The notes: generated by a model not told the origin, from the sequence alone. Shown: positions 1 through 8,475, counted from the first letter of the stretch. The stretch is DNA of 64,000 nucleotides from Flemingiibacterium sp045586505 (GCA_045586505.1 JAZNAL010000020.1:1-64000); one strand, 5' to 3'. A program made the numbers and translations.

Positions 1-1
1 C

Positions 2-2347
2 TACCGCGATATGGCTATCATCCGTGAGTTTGAGACTATGCTTAACGAGGTTAAGGTCAAGAGTGAGTACAACGGCGTTCAGTACAACAACCCCGGCCCA
101 GCTCACCTTTCCATCGGCCAGGAAGCATCCGCAGTCGGTGAAGCTTACTGCCTCGACATCAACGACTTCTCCTTCGGCTCTCACAGAAGCCACGGTGAAA
201 TCCTCGCAAAGGGTCTTTCCTCCATTCATAAGCTTGATGATACCGAGCTTTATGACATCATGAAGGAATTCCTCGGCGGTTCAGTACTCAGCGTTGTTGA
301 AAAGCACATGAACGCAGGCGGCAACATCAAGGAGCTTGCTATCAACTTCCTTCTCTACGGCGCACTTGCAGAAGTATTTGCACGTACCACTGGCTTCAAC
401 AAGGGTCTCGGCGGTTCCATGCACGCATTCTTCATTCCCTTCGGTCTTATGCCTAACAACGCGATCGTAGGTGCATCTGCTCCTATCGCTCTCGGTGCGG
501 CTCTTTATAAGAGATCCAACCACAAGCCCGGTATCGTTATCTCCAACTGCGGAGACGGTGCTACAGGCCGTGGTCCCGTTCTTGAGGCTCTCAACTTTGC
601 TTCTATGGACCAGATCACAAAGCTTTGGGGCATGGATGGCAAGTACAGCGACGGCGGTATGCCTATCCTCTTCAACGTATTTAACAACCACTACGGTATG
701 GGCGGTCAGACCCGCGGCGAGACCATGGGCTTCGATATGGTTGCACGTCTCGGTGCAGGCTTCAATCCCTCCCAGATGCACGCTGAGCGCGTAAACGGCT
801 ACGATCCTCTCGCAGTTATCGACGCTGTTACAAGAAAGAAGCAGCTTCTCCTCGAGGGCAAGGGTCCCGCGCTTCTCGACGTTGTTACCTACCGTGTATC
901 CGGTCACTCCCCCTCCGACTCCTCCACCTACAGAACCCAGGAAGAGATCGAGGCTTGGAAGGACGCAGATCCGATCGTAGCATTCAAGAAAAAGCTCATC
1001 AATGGCAAGATCGCAACCGAGGAAGAGTTTGCTGTAATGCACGAGCAGATCACAAACCGCATGACCGAGGTTATGAAGCTGGCTATTAACGACGAGATCT
1101 CTCCCAGAATGGATCTCAAGAAGGATCCCGACGCTATTGCATCCATCATGTTCTCTAACGAGAGAGTTGCAAGCATGGATCCCGGCCGTGAGGCAGACGT
1201 TCTCATGCCCAAGGAAGAGTGCGCTAGAGTTAAGGAGATCGCAGGCAAGGTCCGCACCGCTACCGACAAGGACGGCAAGCCTGTTTCCAAGATGAAGATG
1301 TACAACCTCACTGACGGTCTCTTTGAGCCTATCATCGACAAGTTCTACGAGGATCCCACCCTTATCGCATACGGTGAAGACAACCGTGACTGGGGCGGTG
1401 CATTCGGTGTTTACAAGAAGATGACCGAGGCTATTCCTTATCACAGATTCTTCAACTCTCCTATTTCCGAGTCTGCTATCGTAGGCAGCGCAGTAGGCTA
1501 CGCAATGTGCGGCGGCCGCGCTATCGTTGAGCTTATGTACGCTGACTTCATCGGCTGTGCAGGCGACGAAATCTTCAACCAGATGGCTAAGTGGCAGGCA
1601 ATGTCCGCAGGCATTCTCAAGATGCCTATCGTGCTCCGCGTTTCCGTTGGTTCCAAGTACGGCGCACAGCACTCTCAGGACTGGACCGCGCTCACCGCGC
1701 ACATTCCGGGTCTGAAGGTTATCTTCCCCAACACTCCCGCAGACGCAAAGGGTCTCATGACTGCAGCTCTCGAGGGCACCGACCCTGTTGTATGCTTCGA
1801 GTCCCAGAGAATTTACGGCATCGGCGAGCAGTTCATGAAGGACGGTGTTCCGGAAGGACGCTACGAGATCACCCTCGGCGATCCCGACATCAAACGCGAG
1901 GGTAAGGATGTTACCATCGTTACCATCGGTGCTACTCTCTACCGCGCAATGGATGCCGCTAAGACTCTCGAGGAGAAGTACGGCATTTCCGCTGAGATCA
2001 TCGACGCACGCACCATCGTTCCCTTCGATTACACCAAGGTTATCGAGTCCGTTAAGAAGACCGGTAAGATCGTTATCGTAGGCGACGCTTGCGAGCGCAA
2101 CTCCGTAATGAAGGATATGGCGGCTAACATCGCCGAATTTGCATTCGATTACCTCGATGCTCCGCCTGTAGCACTGGGCTCCAGAAACTGGATCACCCCC
2201 TGCTACGAGCTTGACGATGAATTCTTCCCGCAGGCTGACGGTATTATCGATATCATCCATGAAAAGCTCATGCCCATCCCGGGTTACGTTGCAAAGACCA
2301 ACTGCAGCGACGTTGAGCGTATGGAAAGAAGCAAGAAGGGTCTTTAA
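2..2347 (+). CDS. Fused 2-oxoacid dehydrogenase E1 alpha/beta (5'-truncated by window edge)
   Basis: Thiamine-diphosphate E1 component, alpha and beta subunits fused in one chain; it decarboxylates a 2-oxoacid (pyruvate, branched-chain or acetoin type not resolvable) and passes the acyl group to lipoyl-E2 in the cytoplasm. The first ATG is at 11, but the bases before it read Tyr-Arg-Asp in frame and complete the E1-alpha helix YRDMAIIREFE, so the real start is outside the window. The alpha half carries the TPP motif GDGATGRG (about residue 181 from that ATG) with the NN pair about 40 residues on. The beta half begins near residue 430 (YGEDNRDWGG near 454), and the transketolase C-terminal domain starts near 640. 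The chain ends at a strong hairpin, and lplA follows. No E2 or E3 is visible here, so the substrate is open. Confidence 0.85.
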   Translation, partial: YRDMAIIREFETMLNEVKVKSEYNGVQYNNPGPAHLSIGQEASAVGEAYCLDINDFSFGSHRSHGEILAKGLSSIHKLDDTELYDIMKEFLGGSVLSVVEKHMNAGGNIKELAINFLLYGALAEVFARTTGFNKGLGGSMHAFFIPFGLMPNNAIVGASAPIALGAALYKRSNHKPGIVISNCGDGATGRGPVLEALNFASMDQITKLWGMDGKYSDGGMPILFNVFNNHYGMGGQTRGETMGFDMVARLGAGFNPSQMHAERVNGYDPLAVIDAVTRKKQLLLEGKGPALLDVVTYRVSGHSPSDSSTYRTQEEIEAWKDADPIVAFKKKLINGKIATEEEFAVMHEQITNRMTEVMKLAINDEISPRMDLKKDPDAIASIMFSNERVASMDPGREADVLMPKEECARVKEIAGKVRTATDKDGKPVSKMKMYNLTDGLFEPIIDKFYEDPTLIAYGEDNRDWGGAFGVYKKMTEAIPYHRFFNSPISESAIVGSAVGYAMCGGRAIVELMYADFIGCAGDEIFNQMAKWQAMSAGILKMPIVLRVSVGSKYGAQHSQDWTALTAHIPGLKVIFPNTPADAKGLMTAALEGTDPVVCFESQRIYGIGEQFMKDGVPEGRYEITLGDPDIKREGKDVTIVTIGATLYRAMDAAKTLEEKYGISAEIIDARTIVPFDYTKVIESVKKTGKIVIVGDACERNSVMKDMAANIAEFAFDYLDAPPVALGSRNWITPCYELDDEFFPQADGIIDIIHEKLMPIPGYVAKTNCSDVERMERSKKGL

Positions 2348-2361
2348 TCCCCCAAAAACAG

Positions 2362-2396
2362 ACAGGGCTGTCTTTTTGACAGCCCTGTGGGTTTTA
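2362..2396 (+). terminator. Rho-independent terminator after E1 gene
   Basis: An 11-bp perfect stem, ACAGGGCTGTC (2362-2372) with GACAGCCCTGT (2378-2388), a TTTTT loop, then GGGTTTTAT. It lies 15 bases after the E1 stop and separates that gene from lplA. Confidence 0.8.
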
Positions 2397-2492
2397 TGTT
2401 GAGTTTTGTTTGCGGAATGGGTAACAACATGGCAAAAATCGGCTTATCGTTGGTATGCTGGATTTGTGCTGGATACACCACAGGAGAAAATA

Positions 2493-3512
2493 ATGAAGCT
2501 GTACATAAATCATAGTCTTGATCCGTATTTCAACCTCGCCGCCGAGGAGTATCTGATCACTCACAGCTGCGAGGATATAATCATGCTGTGGCGTAATGAT
2601 CGCTCGGTCATTATCGGCAAGAATCAAAATACTTTTGCCGAGATTGATCTGGAGTTTGCCCGTAAAAACGATATCAAGGTCGTGCGTCGGCTGACCGGCG
2701 GCGGAGCGGTGTTCCATGATCCCGGAAACGTCAATTTTACGTTTATTTCACCCGCGGGCGGGCAGCTTTCCGAAGGAATGTGTGAGGGCGGGCTGGATTT
2801 TGCGCATTTTACGCGTCCTATCATTGCCGCGCTTGCCGATATGGGTATAAGTGCCGAGCTGTCGGGACGAAACGACATCGTTGTGCACACCGTGGACGGT
2901 GAGCGCAAGATCTCGGGTAACGCACAGTGCGTGATCGACGGCACCACGATGCACCATGGCACGCTTCTTTATTCGGCGGAGCTTTCCCGTATGCAGGGCG
3001 CGCTGACTGCCGATCCCGAAAAGCTGAAAACCAAGGGCATCGCCAGTGTACGAAGCCGTGTTGCCAATATCCGCGACCTTATCCCCGCGGAGACCGCGCC
3101 TGCGGATGCAGTTGACTTCATGAGCCGCCTTACAAAACGGCTGGAGCACGATTTTTCGCTCACCGCCGAGGAATTGACTCAGAGCATGGTCGAGGGCATC
3201 GAGACGCTGTCGCGGGACAAATATTCCACCGACGCGTGGAATCTCCGCCGCTTCGGCAGCTTCGACAAGACCTGTCGCAAGCGCTTTGCCTTCGGTACGC
3301 TTGAAGCGGCACTTACGGTGCGTGACGGAGTAATAGACGATATTGCGTTTGGCGGCGATTTCTTCGGAGTGGGCGAGGTGTCGGAGCTTGCCGATCTCCT
3401 TCGCGGGGCAGAGTACACGCGCGATGGGCTTGCGGAACGGCTCCACGGCATAAATGTCGGCGCATACATACACGGCGCGGGCGCTGACAGCATCCTTTCG
3501 TTGCTGCTGTGA
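2493..3512 (+). CDS. lplA: Lipoate-protein ligase A
   Basis: Adenylates free lipoate and attaches it to the lysine of lipoyl domains (E2, GcvH) in the cytoplasm. The start at 2493 is chosen over the upstream ATG at 2406 because AGGAG lies six bases before it and because MKLYINHSLDPYFNLAAEEY is the usual family N-terminus. At 339 aa it is full length, with the C-terminal accessory domain. RRLTGGGAVFHD (about residues 66-77) is the ligase/BirA-fold substrate loop, and the KISGNA segment near 139 supplies the catalytic lysine. It sits just after the E1 gene, consistent with salvage lipoylation of the partner E2. The family is clear; the exact substrate (lipoate or octanoate) is not shown by the sequence. 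Confidence 0.93.
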   Translation: MKLYINHSLDPYFNLAAEEYLITHSCEDIIMLWRNDRSVIIGKNQNTFAEIDLEFARKNDIKVVRRLTGGGAVFHDPGNVNFTFISPAGGQLSEGMCEGGLDFAHFTRPIIAALADMGISAELSGRNDIVVHTVDGERKISGNAQCVIDGTTMHHGTLLYSAELSRMQGALTADPEKLKTKGIASVRSRVANIRDLIPAETAPADAVDFMSRLTKRLEHDFSLTAEELTQSMVEGIETLSRDKYSTDAWNLRRFGSFDKTCRKRFAFGTLEAALTVRDGVIDDIAFGGDFFGVGEVSELADLLRGAEYTRDGLAERLHGINVGAYIHGAGADSILSLLL

Positions 3513-3673
3513 TTTCCCCAGTGTTTTATAAATGTTGACGAGGGGTTAACAGTTTGTTCATTACTTTCACGGCAAAATGTATTAAAATATTAGTATAGTA
3601 GAAGTTTACAAGTCAAAGACTTGGAGCGTATCTGCTTTTTCTCTGAAAACTATTCGCCACGAAAGGAATCATC

Positions 3674-3964
3674 ATGAACAAGCTGCATGACGAAAAAATC
3701 GACTTCTTATTTAAAGGAATACTCACTCTTGAAAACGTAGCGGAGTGCTACAGCTTCTTTGAGGATCTCTGCACCGTAGCGGAGCTTCAGGAAATGTCCA
3801 AGCGTCTGCTTGCCGCAAAGATGCTTAAGGATAACTACATCTATACCGAGATCGCCGAGCGTACAGGCCTCTCCACCGCTACCATCAGCCGCGTAAACCG
3901 CTGCCTCAAATACGGTAGTGACGGATATATCACCGTGCTTGAGCGCATGGAACGCATGAAATAA
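3674..3964 (+). CDS. yerC: YerC/YecD family TrpR-like DNA-binding protein
   Basis: A 96-residue Trp-repressor-superfamily protein of the YerC/YecD type. The C-terminal half has a helix-turn-helix, with IAERTGLSTATISRVNRCLK as turn and recognition helix, preceded by the family motif ELQEMSKRLLAAKML. It is a probable transcription factor of unknown regulon. GAAAGG precedes the ATG. The stop codon shares one base with the next start (TAATG at 3962-3966), so it is translationally coupled to the methyltransferase. The AT-rich stretch 3575-3600 contains TATAGT, but no convincing -35 box fits, so no promoter is called. Confidence 0.88.
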   Translation: MNKLHDEKIDFLFKGILTLENVAECYSFFEDLCTVAELQEMSKRLLAAKMLKDNYIYTEIAERTGLSTATISRVNRCLKYGSDGYITVLERMERMK

Positions 3965-4737
3965 TGGCATCATATGGTTCGGATGCGTATACCTCTCTTG
4001 CTCCCGCCTATGACCGTCTCAATTCCGAGATAGACTACGAGGGATTGGCGGATCATATCGAGCGGCAGTTTGAGCGGTACGCAAAGAAAATGCCCGAATC
4101 GGTGCTTGACCTTGCCTGCGGTACGGGGACGGTGACTGTCATCCTCGCCCGCCGCGGATACGATATGACGGGTATCGACCTGTCCGAAGATATGCTCGCC
4201 GTCGCGCGCGACAAATGCGACCGCGAGCGTTTTTCGCATTCGGTACTGCTCATACAGCAGGACATGGCGGAGTTTGAGCTTTACGGCACCGTGGATGCCA
4301 TCGTGTGCTGTCTTGACAGCCTTAACTACCTCACAAGGACCGATGATCTGCGGCGGACCCTTCTGCACGTGCACAATTACCTCGAGCCAGACGGACTGTT
4401 CGTATTCGACATGAACGCTCCCGCGAAGTTCGAGCGCGTCTACGGGCAGAATTCGTACATTTTAGAGGATGAGGGCGTATTCTGCGCGTGGCAGAATGAT
4501 TACAACAAAAAAAGCAAGCTGTGCGATTTCTATCTCTCCATTTTTACCCAGGGGGAAAACGGTACCTGGCGCCGCTATGATGAGTCCCAGCGCGAGAGAT
4601 GCTACAGCCTGCGTACCGTTAAAGGGCTGCTTTTGGAATGCGGCTTTGAGCTTTGCTCGCTGAGCGCAGATCTTTGCGGCGGCGAGGTCACAGAGGATAC
4701 CGAGCGCTGGTATTTCACCGCGCGGGCAAAGAAGTAA
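3964..4737 (+). CDS. Class I SAM-dependent methyltransferase
   Basis: A 257-residue cytoplasmic methyltransferase of the Methyltransf_25/11 kind. Motif I is VLDLACGTGTVTVILARRGY, followed by the acidic ribose-binding loop GIDLSEDML; motif II region DAIVCCLDSLNYL and a post-motif FDMNAP loop are also present. The acceptor cannot be told from sequence. The start overlaps the yerC stop by one base, and hslO follows 19 bases after its stop, so the three are probably one transcript. Annotators often name such proteins by weak similarity to ubiquinone or small-molecule methylases; that is not supported here. Confidence 0.85.
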   Translation: MASYGSDAYTSLAPAYDRLNSEIDYEGLADHIERQFERYAKKMPESVLDLACGTGTVTVILARRGYDMTGIDLSEDMLAVARDKCDRERFSHSVLLIQQDMAEFELYGTVDAIVCCLDSLNYLTRTDDLRRTLLHVHNYLEPDGLFVFDMNAPAKFERVYGQNSYILEDEGVFCAWQNDYNKKSKLCDFYLSIFTQGENGTWRRYDESQRERCYSLRTVKGLLLECGFELCSLSADLCGGEVTEDTERWYFTARAKK

Positions 4738-4756
4738 GTTTTAAAGGAACAACAAT

Positions 4757-5653
4757 ATGCAGAAAAATTCAACCATACTTCGTGCCATGACCAGAGATGG
4801 CAGTGCACGCGCATTTGTAATAAATTCCACCGATATCGTCAACACCGCTATCGGCTATCATCATACTACTCCCACAGCGTCGGCGCTGCTGGGCAGAACG
4901 CTGACTGCGGCATCCATGATGGGAACGCTTCTCAAGGATAAGGGCAATACGCTGACGCTCAACATCCGCGGAGACGGTCCTGCGAAAAATGTCATCGCGG
5001 TATCCGATTACGCGGGCAACGTCAAGGGCTGCATCGCCGAGCCGAATATCGACATCCCGAAGAAGTCAAACGGCAAGCTGGATGTGTCGGGCGCTATCGG
5101 TCACGGAACGCTGGCGGTGGTTAAGGATATCGGTCTTAAGGAGCCCTATTCGGGCATGATAAATTTAGTCAGCGGCGAGATCGCCGAGGATATCACCCGG
5201 TATTTCGCGGTGAGCGAGCAGACTCCCAGCCTGTGCGCTCTCGGTGTGCTCATCGACCGCGACTATTCCTGCAAGGCGGCGGGCGGTGTGCTAGTGTCAC
5301 TGCTTCCTTTCGCGGCGGAGGAGACTATCTCTCAGCTTGAAAAGAATGCCGAGAAGCTTTCCAATGTTTCCCGTCTCTTCGATGCGGGACTGACCTGCGA
5401 GCAGATCATGGATATTGCTCTTGAGGGCATCGAATACGACATTTTCGACGAGATCGAAGCCGGTTACGCCTGTGATTGCTCCCGCGATCGCTGCGGACGT
5501 GCGCTCGTCAGCATCGGCAAGGACGAGGTCGAGGGCATCTTTGCGGAATGCCGTGACGAGGGTAAGCCCGAGGAGATACAGATCGAGTGCCATTTCTGCG
5601 ACAAGAAGTATCTTTTTACCAAGGCGGATGTCGAGAAAATGATGAAGAAATAA
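4757..5653 (+). CDS. hslO: Redox-regulated chaperone Hsp33
   Basis: A cytoplasmic holdase chaperone that is activated when oxidation releases zinc from four cysteines and unfolds its linker. The chain of 298 residues matches the family. The N-terminal domain opens with RAMTRDGSARAFVINST, and the C-terminal redox switch has CDC (about residues 238-240) and CHFC (about 279-282), i.e. the CxC plus CxxC zinc site. The RBS is AAGGAACAAC before the ATG. It is the last gene of a yerC-methyltransferase-hslO unit closed by the terminator at 5658-5690. Confidence 0.95.
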   Translation: MQKNSTILRAMTRDGSARAFVINSTDIVNTAIGYHHTTPTASALLGRTLTAASMMGTLLKDKGNTLTLNIRGDGPAKNVIAVSDYAGNVKGCIAEPNIDIPKKSNGKLDVSGAIGHGTLAVVKDIGLKEPYSGMINLVSGEIAEDITRYFAVSEQTPSLCALGVLIDRDYSCKAAGGVLVSLLPFAAEETISQLEKNAEKLSNVSRLFDAGLTCEQIMDIALEGIEYDIFDEIEAGYACDCSRDRCGRALVSIGKDEVEGIFAECRDEGKPEEIQIECHFCDKKYLFTKADVEKMMKK

Positions 5654-5657
5654 ACGA

Positions 5658-5690
5658 TCAAAAAACGGCAGAATATGCCGTTTTTTTGAT
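5658..5690. terminator. Bidirectional Rho-independent terminator after hslO
   Basis: The arms ATCAAAAAACGGCA and TGCCGTTTTTTTGAT flank a five-base loop; there is an A-tract on one side and a T-tract on the other. It separates hslO from the rpmG promoter. Confidence 0.85.
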
Positions 5691-5792
5691 GTGTCTACAC
5701 AATAAATGTAACACAAATTTGCCGGCAATCAGCACATTTATGCCGAAAAACGGCTTGCTTTAAAAATTTTTCAAGAAAAATTGCGAAACCAC

Positions 5793-5821
5793 TTGACAAA
5801 CTTGCATTTGTGTGGTACAAT
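5793..5821 (+). promoter_or_regulatory. Sigma-A promoter of the rpmG-secE-nusG-rplK-rplA operon
   Basis: TTGACA (5793-5798), 17 bases, TACAAT (5816-5821). Transcription should begin near 5828. Confidence 0.85.
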
Positions 5822-5827
5822 TATTCT

Positions 5828-6004
5828 ACCTCTGCGAGAGGGTTCTTTTTTTGCGCAGATTTCGCCGCGAAATATGCGCAAAATGGATACGCTTTTCGGG
5901 AGGGAGGTACGCGAAAGAGTTGTCCGCGGCCATGTGGCGGCAGCACTGACGCAATTCTAAATGCGCGGGTCATCCCTCGCATAATCTAATCGGGAGGTGC
6001 CGAA
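5828..6004 (+). promoter_or_regulatory. Structured 5' leader of rpmG
   Basis: About 177 untranslated bases between the promoter and the L33 start. Visible structure includes TCTGCG (5831-5836) pairing with CGCAGA (5854-5859); CCGC (5924-5927) with GCGG (5937-5940); and a 9-bp hairpin, ATGCGCGGG/CCCTCGCAT (5961-5982, loop TCAT), just before the GGGAGGTG ribosome site. No protein is encoded. I do not recognise it as a named leader family. Confidence 0.5.
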
Positions 6005-6154
6005 ATGAGAGTTAAGATCACACTGGCGTGCAGCGAATGCAAGCAGAGAAATTACGACACAAAGAAGAACAAGAAGAACGACCCCGACAGACTTGAAATG
6101 AACAAGTACTGCAAATTCTGCCGCAAGCATACCCTTCACAAGGAAACTAAGTAA
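6005..6154 (+). CDS. rpmG: 50S ribosomal protein L33
   Basis: A 49-residue zinc-binding form of L33 (MRVKITLACSEC start). The four cysteines at 9, 12, 36 and 39 make two CxxC knuckles, so this is the C+ paralogue rather than the zinc-free one. The RBS GGGAGGTG lies six bases before the ATG. It is the first gene of the operon with secE and nusG, the usual Firmicute order. Confidence 0.95.
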   Translation: MRVKITLACSECKQRNYDTKKNKKNDPDRLEMNKYCKFCRKHTLHKETK

Positions 6155-6213
6155 TCATTAAATCTCTGCACAGGCGAAAATTGCCCGCAGAAAACACGAT
6201 TGGAGGATCTACT

Positions 6214-6486
6214 ATGGCGGAAATCGAGAAAACCCAAGCTAAGGCTAAGGAAGCTAAGACCGAAAAGAAGCCCGTTAAGAAGGACAAGCCTTCCGTTGGC
6301 GCTCGTATGTCCAAGTTTTTCCGTGAATACAAGGCCGAGCTTAAAAAGGTTACCTGGGCATCCAAGCAGGATACGCTCAGAAATGCCGTTGTCGTAGCAG
6401 TTTCGGTAGTTGTCGTAGGCGCTGTTATCGGCGCGCTTGATATAGCGTTTGACGCAGGTCTTCGCGCACTCGGAAATCTGATATAA
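6214..6486 (+). CDS. secE: Preprotein translocase subunit SecE
   Basis: The small single-span subunit that stabilises SecY in the SecYEG channel. The start at 6214 (90 aa) follows GGAGG by seven bases; an upstream in-frame TTG at 6181 has no ribosome site. A Lys/Glu-rich cytosolic stretch (residues 1-40) leads to the conserved amphipathic motif FFREYKAELKKVTWASKQDT and one membrane span (about residues 57-80). It lies between rpmG and nusG, as expected. Confidence 0.95.
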   Translation: MAEIEKTQAKAKEAKTEKKPVKKDKPSVGARMSKFFREYKAELKKVTWASKQDTLRNAVVVAVSVVVVGAVIGALDIAFDAGLRALGNLI

Positions 6487-6509
6487 GATAACGATACGGA
6501 GATTCATAA

Positions 6510-7052
6510 ATGAGCGATCTGTACGACGCAACCGGCGAAAAAAGATGGTATGTGGCACATACCTATTCCGGCTACGAGAACAAGGTTAAGACGAACCTTG
6601 AAAAAATCGTCGAAAACCGCGGACTTCAGGATGTTATAGTTGACATCCGCGTTCCCGTGGAAACCTATATTGATAACGAAACCAAAAAAGAGGTCGAGGA
6701 AAAGATTTTCCCGAGCTATGTGCTTGTAAAAATGGTAATGACTGACGAAACATGGCACGTCGTCAGAAATATCAGCGGCGTTACAGGCTTCGTAGGACCG
6801 GGATCCAAGCCGACCGCACTTACGGAGGCGGAGGTTGCCGCAATGGGCATCGAAGCCGCTGCTCCCAAGGTTGTTATCAACTTTAACATTGATGATACCG
6901 TTGAAATCAAGGACGGAGCTCTCAAGGGCACGCGCGGCGTACTCAAGGAGTTCTCCGCGGACAAGAAGAAGGTCACGGTACTCGTCAATATGTTCGGAAG
7001 AGACACTCCGTTCGAGCTTGACTCGGATGCAATTTCTCTTGTGAACGAGTGA
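6510..7052 (+). CDS. nusG: Transcription termination/antitermination factor NusG
   Basis: Binds RNA polymerase, affecting pausing and coupling to the ribosome. The 180 residues hold the NGN domain (KRWYVAHTYSGYENKVKTNL start, FPSYVLVKM core, then the VRNISGVTGFVG strand) and the C-terminal KOW domain (about residues 125-180, with DDTVEIKDGALKGTRGVL). It is 23 bases after secE and upstream of the rplK leader. Confidence 0.97.
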   Translation: MSDLYDATGEKRWYVAHTYSGYENKVKTNLEKIVENRGLQDVIVDIRVPVETYIDNETKKEVEEKIFPSYVLVKMVMTDETWHVVRNISGVTGFVGPGSKPTALTEAEVAAMGIEAAAPKVVINFNIDDTVEIKDGALKGTRGVLKEFSADKKKVTVLVNMFGRDTPFELDSDAISLVNE

Positions 7053-7166
7053 GGATATTCTCCTCAATACGTGGGAGGGAGAAAACCACTAAAAATTCTC
7101 CCGAAAATCTAATTAGGAGTCCCAAAAAGGGATCTCCTGCTACCACAATACGGAGGTGCATTTATC
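7053..7166 (+). promoter_or_regulatory. nusG-rplK intergenic leader, likely L1/L11 regulatory RNA
   Basis: 114 untranslated bases. GGGAG...CTCCC elements (about 7073-7102) and a hairpin AGGAG-TCCC/GGGA-CTCCT (7115-7138, loop AAAAA, one bulge) precede the TACGGAGGTG ribosome site. L1 represses L11-L1 translation by binding a leader in many bacteria; assigning that role here is inference from position and structure. Confidence 0.5.
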
Positions 7167-7592
7167 ATGGCAAAGAAAATTATGGGTTACAACAAACTGC
7201 AGCTGCCGGCAGGAAAGGCTACTCCTGCTCCCCCTGTAGGCCCCGCACTCGGTGCGTACGGCGTTGCTATTCCGGTATTCACCAAGAAATTCAACGAAAG
7301 AACCAAGAAGGACATCGGTCTCATCATTCCTGTAGTTATTACAGTTTACGCTGACCGTTCCTTCACCTTTATCACCAAGACTCCCCCCGCTCCCGTTCTT
7401 ATCAAGAAGGCGTGCGGCATCGAGTCCGCGTCCGCTACACCTAACAAGACCAAGGTAGCTAAGCTCACCAAGGATCAGGTTAAGCAGATCGCAGAAACCA
7501 AGATGCCCGACCTCAACGCAGGTTCGCTTGAAGCTGCGATGAGCATGATCGCAGGTACCGCGCGCAGCATGGGTATCACTGTCGAGGAATAA
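7167..7592 (+). CDS. rplK: 50S ribosomal protein L11
   Basis: The 141-residue 23S GTPase-centre protein. The N-terminal domain has the proline-rich KLQLPAGKATPAPPVGPALG segment. The C-terminal rRNA-binding domain ends with NAGSLEAAMSMIAGTARSMG. The RBS is CGGAGGTG. It is followed 12 bases later by rplA, the standard pair. Confidence 0.98.
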   Translation: MAKKIMGYNKLQLPAGKATPAPPVGPALGAYGVAIPVFTKKFNERTKKDIGLIIPVVITVYADRSFTFITKTPPAPVLIKKACGIESASATPNKTKVAKLTKDQVKQIAETKMPDLNAGSLEAAMSMIAGTARSMGITVEE

Positions 7593-7604
7593 GGAGGAGT
7601 TACA

Positions 7605-8297
7605 ATGAGCACAGGAAAGAAATATGTCGAGAGCGCTAAGCTCATCGAAAAGAACAAGCTTTATGATGCAAGCGAAGCTCTTACGCTCGTTTGCCAGACC
7701 GCTAAGGCAAAGTTTGACGAGACTGTAGAAGTACACGTTCGTCTGGGCGTTGACTCCCGCCACGCTGACCAGCAGGTTCGCGGCGCAGTAGTTCTCCCCA
7801 ACGGTACCGGTAAGACTGTTCGTACCCTCGTTTTCGCGAAGGGCGACAGAGCTAAGGAAGCAGAAGCAGCAGGCGCTGACTATGTTGGCGCTGAGGATTA
7901 TGTCGCTAAGATCCAGCAGGAAAACTGGTTCGACTTTGACATCATCATCGCTACTCCCGATATGATGGGCGTTATCGGCCGTCTCGGTAAGGTTCTCGGT
8001 CCTAAGGGCCTTATGCCTAACCCCAAGGCTGGTACTGTTACCATGGATGTTGCTAAGGCTGTTACTGAGGCTAAGGCAGGTAAGATCGAGTACCGTCTCG
8101 ACAAGACCAACATCATTCACTGCCCCATCGGCAAGGCTTCCTTCGGCGAAGCTAAGCTCACTGAGAACTTCAATGCTCTTCTCGGTGCGATCATCAAGGC
8201 AAGACCCGCTGCAACCAAGGGTCAGTACATCAAGAGCTGCGTAGTCGCTTCGACTATGGGCCCTGGTGTTAAGGTCAACTATGCAAAGCTCAGCTAA
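7605..8297 (+). CDS. rplA: 50S ribosomal protein L1
   Basis: The 230-residue L1-stalk protein and probable translational repressor of this operon. The typical core PDMMGVIGRLGKVLGPKGLM is intact, and the chain has the full family length. AAGGAGG precedes the ATG. A terminator follows directly, so the rplJ-rplL pair that usually comes next is not here; rpoB lies far away at 59.7 kb under its own promoter. Confidence 0.98.
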   Translation: MSTGKKYVESAKLIEKNKLYDASEALTLVCQTAKAKFDETVEVHVRLGVDSRHADQQVRGAVVLPNGTGKTVRTLVFAKGDRAKEAEAAGADYVGAEDYVAKIQQENWFDFDIIIATPDMMGVIGRLGKVLGPKGLMPNPKAGTVTMDVAKAVTEAKAGKIEYRLDKTNIIHCPIGKASFGEAKLTENFNALLGAIIKARPAATKGQYIKSCVVASTMGPGVKVNYAKLS

Positions 8298-8314
8298 TAA
8301 CCGATAAAAACAGA

Positions 8315-8375
8315 AATAATCCCCTTAGAGTAGACACCTGAAAACATTCAGGATACTTTAAGGGGTTATTTTTTT
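8315..8375 (+). terminator. Terminator after rplA
   Basis: AATAATCCCCTTA (8315-8327) pairs with TAAGGGGTTATTT (8359-8371), enclosing a small inner hairpin CCTGAA...TTCAGG, and is followed by TTTTTTG. It closes the L11-L1 operon. Confidence 0.8.
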
Positions 8376-8406
8376 GTAAATTCTTTTGTTTTTTTAGTGC
8401 GCCTAC

Positions 8407-8435
8407 TTGACAGGGGACGGATTACATGGTATAAT
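8407..8435 (+). promoter_or_regulatory. Perfect-consensus sigma-A promoter of the SdpR/SdpI-like operon
   Basis: TTGACA (8407-8412), 17 bases, TATAAT (8430-8435). The palindrome directly downstream covers the transcription start. Confidence 0.9.
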
Positions 8436-8459
8436 ATATTTAACAATTAGGTTAAATAT
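8436..8459. promoter_or_regulatory. Palindromic operator, probably for the ArsR/SdpR-like repressor
   Basis: ATATTTAAC (8436-8444) and its exact reverse complement GTTAAATAT (8451-8459) are separated by six bases. It abuts the -10 box and overlaps the expected start of transcription. Autorepression is inferred from position and from what is known of SdpR. Confidence 0.65.
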
Positions 8460-8475
8460 TAAATGAGGTGACTGA

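Noticed and set aside
281..2260. Long antisense open frame (659 aa) opposite the E1 gene
   Set aside because: It is a mirror of a strongly codon-biased gene, has no ribosome site and no recognisable domain; the sense frame is clearly E1.
3566..3600. Possible promoter before yerC
   Set aside because: TATAGT is present but no -35 match at an acceptable distance and no extended -10; evidence too thin to call.
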